From Zygnema cylindricum (lineage: Eukaryota > Streptophyta > Zygnematophyceae > Zygnematales > Zygnemataceae), in assembly GCA_037447655.1 (NCBI GenBank), contig JBBHKE010000338.1, positions 1 to 11,425 on the forward strand: a stretch of DNA of 11,425 nt, written 5' to 3'. The first letter of the stretch is position 1, and the number at the start of each line of letters is the position of its first letter. The position numbers were made by a program, and so were the translations under genes. The notes under the pieces are model-generated. The model was not told where the DNA came from. It ran no database searches and saw only the letters and a program-made list of their open reading frames with translations. Shown one piece after another: positions 7,424-11,425 of this stretch.

Positions 7424-7567
7424 ATGGCTGCTTATGCTATCCAGAGGAAGACAGGCAGTAATTTGGTAAGTTTACTAAAAAAGAACTTGACGGACCCAAG
7501 ATTTGATCCTAGTAGCTGCTGTCCGTCAAAGTTGCCGGTAGCGGATAGCTTTATCTTATTAGTCTAG
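7424..7567 (+). other. Short open frame at a start-codon block shared by all four LTRs
   Basis: The block GGAGCTAGAGCCATGGCT is present in all LTR copies with the ATG in a good plant context. The frame here gives MAAYAIQRKTGSN and ends after 47 residues; at 233-277 it is MATYAIQR plus six residues, at 5640-5660 it stops after MATYAI, and in the inverted copy (39 down to 4) it gives MAAFSS and a few more. A consensus splice-donor string, GGTAAGT, lies at 7465-7471 here only. It could be an upstream ORF or the leftover start of a spliced leader; I cannot show that it is translated. Confidence 0.25.
7487..7529 (+). repeat. 9-bp perfect inverted repeat in the third LTR
   Basis: TTGACGGAC (7487-7495) is the exact reverse complement of GTCCGTCAA (7521-7529), with a 25-nt loop holding GATTTGATCCT. 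In the main element's LTRs the same place carries a smaller hairpin, CAGGAT-TTG-ATCCTG (314-328 and the matching 3' LTR site), so some structure is kept although the pairing partners differ. Confidence 0.45.
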
Positions 7568-7940
7568 GACCAGTGCTAAGTGCTATAGGGTTTGACAAAT
7601 ATATAAATGTTTACAATTAGACTAATTTATTTAACGGAATATTAAGACATAGATACAGTTTGTATTGTACAGGTTACGGAATATCTCGAAATGGATATCG
7701 CGTTTTTTTTCAAATGTGAAACAAATACGACGCAATATTTATAACGGCTAAGATTGAAAACTGGTTGAAATTGGTCGGTCGAGGAAAGCGTCGAGATTGC
7801 AAAATGCGCGCTTTGGTGGTTAATGGTCGAAGACACGTTGGATGCCACTTGGCTGGATATCACTAGATGGCGACATCTTCGAGAATATGAAAACAAATCC
7901 AAATGTGACACATGGCTGCGAAATGTCGAGCCCATGGCTC

Positions 7941-8135
7941 TGATGTTTAATGCAAGAAAAATAATATATTAATTTGACGACCCATAACACTATGCGTGGA
8001 GAATTCCATACGTTGAAATACAATGTTCATCTTGACAACATTAGTGCGGACATATAGACGATAAAAACAATAAAAAGACAGAAAAGTTACGATCCCCGTC
8101 CCTATGTTCGGAATGTCTTGTTCACTCTTGAATCA
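7941..8135 (-). repeat. Putative short 3' LTR of the gypsy element
   Basis: On the minus strand, TGATTCAAGAG begins at 8135 right after a purine run, and ACATCA ends at 7941, giving a 195-bp segment with TG...CA ends. Its inner end coincides with the point where homology of the third copia-type LTR stops. It has no open frame or similarity to the copia LTRs. The partner LTR is outside the window, so the boundaries are predictions; GGCTC (7936-7940) would be the target duplication. Confidence 0.4.
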
Positions 8136-8148
8136 CCCCCCCTTCCGT
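8136..8148 (-). other. Putative polypurine tract of the gypsy element
   Basis: On the minus strand, AACGGAAGGGGGGG precedes the TG at 8135. It lies about 75 nt after the end of the pol frame at 8224, as expected for a plus-strand primer. The intervening 8149-8223 shows nothing else recognisable. Confidence 0.45.
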
Positions 8149-8223
8149 TCTTAGGTCATTGTCCTGAGAAGCCCTCAAAATCGAAGTTCAAACCCCTATT
8201 TCACACCCCCAACAAAACCAAGG

Positions 8224-8619
8224 TCAGCCAAGTTGGTCCCAACGTGCCCTATTAGTAAGTAAGCAAGAAGAATGCCAAGTTCGATTGCATGCCTCACATA
8301 ATAAAATGTTTGTAGTTTTGTAACCTGGGGCACACAAGGGAGAATTAGAACAAATGGGAGGAGAGGGAAAATAAGTGAAATGTAATGTTGGCTTGTCCTC
8401 GAGCCCTCGAAGGTGGCAAGGAGCCACATTAATTTGATAATTTTTAACTCTCTTGCCGTTAGCCCCTTCCAAAGTTAACACTCCTTTATAGGAAACCTCA
8501 AACACCTTCAAAATAATTTGGCCTTCAAAAATATCCAAAGTATCATTTTTTTGCCGCATCCAATAAACAAAATCTCCAGGCTGAAAACGTCGTTGTCGAG
8601 GAACATTACAGCCACTCAT
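8224..8619 (-). pseudogene. Gypsy integrase C-terminal module plus partial PHD-like finger
   Basis: This continues the integrase frame after a stop at 8632-8634. RFQPGDFVYW (from about 8589) and GVLTLEGANGKRVKNYQ lead into APCHL (near 8410), the pattern seen after the integrase core in many plant and algal gypsy elements (a GPY/F-like tail). Then Cys codons at 8352, 8334, 8298 and 8289, His at 8274 and Cys at 8265 form C-x5-C-x11-C-x2-C-x4-H-x2-C, with LLCEACNRTWHSSCLL matching the middle of a C4HC3 PHD finger. The first pair is spaced oddly and the last Cys pair is missing before the stop at 8224-8226, so the finger is partial or decayed. PHD fingers read histone tails, so a role in choosing integration sites is plausible; that is inference. 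Confidence 0.6.
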
Positions 8620-8631
8620 ACGGTGACAATA

Positions 8632-9560
8632 TCAAAGCTGATCTTTGTGTTGGGCCGCTTGCAAATCGCCCATGGCTATCGGAATCTCTTGATGAAAAAC
8701 CTGCGCTCGAGCAGTAATTAGCCGCTCCACCGTCCCTTTGCTATCCATCTCGGGTAAAACAGTGACTTGGGCCGAGGCAGATCGTGGAACAATAGGATGT
8801 CTACCAAACAACATAAAATAATGACTATGAGTGTGAAGAGAAGGTTTTCTACTAAACCTGTAGCCCATAGCAATCGAAGGCACCCTTCGATCCCAATCCC
8901 CTATATCCTCATCGAGGGCATATTTCTAGAGTGCTCTCTTGACGGTTTGGACACAACATTCAGCTAACCAATCAGCTTGAGGATGATCTCTACTCGTTAG
9001 TCGGTGATCAAATAAGCATTGCTCCATCAAAGTAAAAAAATCCCCTGCAAATTTGGAACCGTGATTAGTTAAAACTTCCGCTGGGGCACCAAACTGAGCC
9101 AGAACTCTCTATAAAAAGGCGTCCGCCACGAACTTTAACTCTTTCTGTGGTAACACAACGAGCTCAATCCACTTAGAAAAATGCTCTATCATCATAAGCA
9201 CGAAGCGGTTTCCTTGTCGACTTGTTGGAAGAGGCCCTATAAAGTCTAATGACAAACGGTAAAACATCCCCCGAATGGGAAGAGAATGTAATTCGGTAGC
9301 ACTTTTCGTGTCAAATGCCGCTTTTACTCGATCGCATGTTAGGCTTCATTGAACAACTCGGTTCACTTGTGCTCGAATACCGTGCCACCAATAAGATGTT
9401 GCAACCAAAGAAGCGGTACGCTTCTGACCGAAATGACCACATTGCTCATGGAGGTTAGTGACTAAAGTTTCTCCATCACCAGGTGGTGGAACTACCTTTT
9501 TGACGCCATCCGGTTAAACCTTTAAGAAAACCCCCCTATCCCAAGTGTAAAGCTGACATC
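8632..9560 (-). pseudogene. Gypsy integrase (HHCC and catalytic core), degenerate
   Basis: The frame enters near 9555 (TWDRGVFLKV) and shows the zinc-binding HEQCGHFGQKRT block (about 9440) with a damaged Cys pair near 9330-9348. The core has Asp codon 9246 in LDFIGPLP, Asn at 9066 in VLTNHG where the second catalytic Asp is expected, and Glu at 8961 in the HPQAD-x-LAE context. SRDHPQAD and VQTVKRAL (8995-8930) are typical gypsy blocks. In-frame stops are at 9516, 9348, 9111, 8928 and 8634. The segment 8632-8883, open to the left of the last core stop, carries HYFMLFGRHPIVP and an Arg/Gln-rich helical tail. The Asp-to-Asn change and the stops make it inactive. Confidence 0.85.
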
Positions 9561-10268
9561 CTCTGGAGAGATCTAGCTTTCTGGCTCCCTTCTAAATCTA
9601 GTAAAATTGACACTTGGTGAATGGATTTCACGGTGTCTAAATCATCAAAAATGTCTACCCTGCCAGCTGACAATGGAGCGTACCCTTCCACCTCTGCCCC
9701 TGATGCAAAAAGTCCCCCCTCCTTTCTAGGAAGCAAAGAAAATGCTGTGATTACCATAACCATTCCAACCCCCAAAATCGGATCCTCATTGTACCTTGCT
9801 CCTGTTACATCAACATAAGATGGATCGGGATTTTTGCTAAGACCATGTGCATTACCACGAGTCTCACCGGCTCGATGAATTATCTCTAAATCATACTCTT
9901 GCAATATCAAAGCCCATTGAGCAAGTTTCCCCTGTAAACTTACTATTCTCCATTATCTATTTCAAATTTTGGTGATCGGTGATGAGGGTGAAACGAACGC
10001 CATAAAGATATGGTCGAAAGTGTTGGATGGCCCAAACAGCTGCAAGAAGCTCCCCATGATAGCTACTCTAAGAGGCCTCCTCCTTATTGTTGCTCCTGCT
10101 CGCATATACTACCATGTATTCAACTCCCAAATCATCAAGCTGAGCTAATACGACCCCTAATCTAAATCTACTCCAATCAGTGTAAAAAATTAATGGGCAA
10201 GAATGGTCCGGCATACGAAGAATCGAACTTTCTTTAAGCGCATTCTTCAAAAATTGGAATGCCTTTTC
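9536..10268 (-). pseudogene. Gypsy RNase H and linker, frameshifted
   Basis: FYTDWSRFRLGVVLAQLDD (10190-10130 region) is the RT-type RNase H start with its Asp; YASRSNNKEEAS runs into a stop (10070-10068) and the same frame goes on with YHGELLAAVWAIQHFRPYLYG and FTLITDHQNLK up to a stop at 9959-9957. Near 9927 the frame shifts by one base and GKLAQWALILQEYDLEIIHR follows with the NAHGLSKNP block (the family has NADGLSRNP). An acidic linker leads to 9536. A second frame change near 9555 joins it to integrase. The domain order and motifs are clear; the reading frame is not restorable without indel repair. Confidence 0.85.
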
Positions 10269-11201
10269 TTATTTTTCCTTCCATTGCCACCCTTTATCTT
10301 TCCTTAAAAGTAAACTGAGGGCTTGAGCTCGACTACAAAACTCTAGAAAAAATCGTCTATAATAGTTAGCTAACCCCAAAAATGTGCGAAGTGAAAAAAC
10401 ATATATGGGAGCAAGCAACGCATCCAAAGCGGTGAATTCGACCATTTGTGGACCTACAATCCCAGGGGTAATCTCATGTCTCAAATATAAAATTCTGTCT
10501 ACCCCGAATATACCCTTTCTTGGATTACACTTTAAACCTGCCCCCTTGAGAGCATCAAACACCATTTGTAAATGAAGGAGGTGATCCTCCAAATTGTTAG
10601 AAAAAATGATAACGTCGTCAATATGACAACGAGCACATTCAATCCCTCGTAAAGCTTTATCCATTACTCGTTAGAACTTGGCAGGTGCATTTTTCAATCC
10701 AAAAGGCATATTATGCCACTCGTATATCATGTTGCCTACCCAAAATGCGGTCCTCTCTCGATGCCTCGGTTCCATAGGCACTTGGTGAAATCCTTGCTTC
10801 AAACCCAAGGTAGAATATATAGTTGCTCCAGCCAAGGCATCAAATATTTCTTCAGGAGTGGGCATAGGATACTTATCCGATATGGTGGCTGCATTTAACA
10901 TTGCATAATCTCCAAACATTTGGAAATCTGCAGTCTTTCCTGTGGAACCTTTCTTCGTAGGCAGTACTGTTGGTGAGGCAAACCCATGAAAACGCGTGCT
11001 TTCTTGTATTAATCCTGAATCAACCAAACTTTGGACTTTCTCTTTCACAAATTCCTTCTCCGAATGGCTCAAAGGATATTGTTTTTGCCAAACCGTCGTT
11101 GATTTGTCCACTAAGTCAATCTTAAATGGTGTGCCTTTGTAAATCCCAACATTTGTATCAACCCACAAAAACACATCCCGATTCTTTCCTTGTAGATCCA
11201 C
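10269..11201 (-). pseudogene. Gypsy reverse transcriptase, degenerate
   Basis: Two pieces in one frame, separated by a stop at 10673-10671. The first (11201-10674) shows the N-terminal DVFLW block, KQYPLSHSEKEFVKEKV, LVDSGLIQESTRFHGFASP, FGDYAMLNAATISDKYPMP and YSTLGLKQGFHQVPM, then MPFGLKNAPAKF. Gly (codon 10805) replaces the first catalytic Asp of the STLDLKxG motif. The second (10664-10272) has HIDDVIIFS, where the family has YIDD (His codon 10625), CNPRKGIFG and FLGLANYYRRF. The stop at 10271-10269 leads on to the RNase H part. The 11201 position is a GTG inside a longer degraded frame, not a true start. Loss of the first Asp should abolish polymerase activity. Confidence 0.9.
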
Positions 11202-11425
11202 AATTTTAGAATTTTGGCTTTTCTCTAACCGTTCTCAAATAATCTAATCCATCTTTCCCGGTTCTACAGCTGCAAAACTCTCCGGTGGCCTCGTCCAGTG
11301 GGACGGGTCAAACCCGTCCCCCCCCCCTTCCCTTTGCTCTATCTTTTTCTTGTAACACCCTACTAGACACCCACAAAATATCCTCTACCTTATGCACTTG
11401 CTTCCCTCGTTCTTTTGGTCCCCCC
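11202..11425 (-). pseudogene. Gypsy pol region upstream of RT, broken, partial at window edge
   Basis: The RT frame extends upstream through QNSKIV and ERLEK to two stops (TGA and TAG near 11236-11246), then FAAVEPGKMD, HWTRPPESF and DGFDPS back to a G10 run on the minus strand (plus 11318-11327). Beyond the run the open frame to the edge is a different one and reads KVEDILWVSSRVLQEKDR. I do not recognise a protease active site, so this is probably a gag-pol linker or the end of a preceding domain. The frame offset at the G run is either an indel or a shift site. Confidence 0.5.
11300..11327 (-). other. 9-bp perfect inverted repeat next to a 10-base homopolymer
   Basis: GGGACGGGT (11300-11308) and ACCCGTCCC (11312-11320) are exact reverse complements around a 3-nt loop; the right arm overlaps a run of ten C (11318-11327). 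On the coding (minus) strand the order is a run of ten G followed directly by the stem-loop, at the exact point where the open frame changes. Confidence 0.5.

Larger units (their letters stand above)
7274..7940 (+). repeat. Third copia-type LTR (same group, diverged), 3' part missing
   Basis: It starts TGTAGAAATTTA, as at 5497, and then shares in order TAGTATTTTCTAGG, the GTCACTGTCATTGAAAG block, GGAGCTAGAGCCATGGCT, CTATCCAGAGG, GATTTGATCCT, GGTAGCGGATAGCTTTA, and weaker similarity through AACGGCTA and GACACATGGC to about 7940. It is clearly more diverged from the main element than that element's LTRs are from each other. The last third of the LTR, about 385 bp in the 3' LTR equivalent, does not follow; a minus-strand gypsy element begins instead. 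The 5-bp sequence before it, TCTTT (7269-7273), would be its target duplication. Confidence 0.75.
7941..11425 (-). mobile_element. Degenerate Ty3/gypsy LTR retrotransposon, running off the right edge
   Basis: The minus strand shows, from right to left, a pre-RT region, reverse transcriptase, RNase H, integrase, a GPY/F-like module with a PHD-like finger, a purine tract and a putative short LTR. RT and RNase H before integrase is diagnostic of Ty3/gypsy. Stops and frameshifts occur throughout, and both RT and integrase have lost an active-site Asp. It appears to sit inside the third copia-type LTR, so it inserted later than that LTR. gag, protease and the other LTR would lie beyond 11425. Confidence 0.85.

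Noticed and set aside
8149-8223. Possible extra gene or signal between the gypsy pol end and the purine tract
   Set aside because: Only 75 bp, no motif visible; ordinary 3' untranslated spacer.
8196-8429. Minus-strand 77-residue open frame overlapping the PHD-like region in another frame
   Set aside because: The other frame carries the integrase tail and Cys/His pattern; this one has no motif and is hydrophobic by chance.
10384-10898. Plus-strand open frames opposite the gypsy RT
   Set aside because: Antisense shadows of the RT sequence, which has clear family motifs on the minus strand.

Overview
The window looks like repeat-rich nuclear DNA of a land plant or close relative. Everything recognisable is retroelement-derived: a Ty1/copia element on the + strand, a Ty3/gypsy element on the - strand, four LTRs or LTR pieces of one related group, and a decayed stretch resembling the C-terminal part of a non-LTR-type reverse-transcriptase protein. 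There is no host gene, tRNA, rRNA or CRISPR that I can support. The PHD-like finger at the gypsy C-terminus makes me lean to a non-seed plant (bryophyte, lycophyte, fern) or a streptophyte alga, but this is weak inference.

Layout. Bases 1-186 are the 5' end of a related LTR on the - strand, apparently inserted into the 5' LTR of the main element. Bases 187-1144 are that 5' LTR, missing about its first 100 bp. A primer-binding site follows at 1145-1159; it matches the anticodon region of initiator tRNA-Met, not the tRNA 3' end, and it contains the gag start codon. One continuous gag-pol frame (1149-5483; order gag, protease, integrase, RT, RNase H) carries nine in-frame stops but no frameshift. 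A polypurine tract (5484-5496) and a full 3' LTR (5497-6549) close the element. The LTRs are about 89% identical by hand count, so the insertion is old.

Bases 6550-7273 are older DNA with a frameshifted RT-type C-terminal remnant. At 7274 another LTR of the same group begins on the + strand. Its homology stops near 7940, where a - strand gypsy element seems to have inserted: a putative short LTR (7941-8135), a polypurine tract (8136-8148), then pol read leftward from the right edge to 8224 (RT, RNase H, integrase, a GPY/F-like module and a partial PHD-like finger). Gypsy pol has many stops, at least two frameshifts and lost catalytic residues.

The most interesting material is in the copia LTR and leader: the half-tRNA-type PBS fused to the gag start, a palindromic W-box beside a TATA-like motif, and a run of small hairpins whose stems survive between LTR copies while the loops change. 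All elements appear incapable of autonomous movement, but LTR signals may still act.
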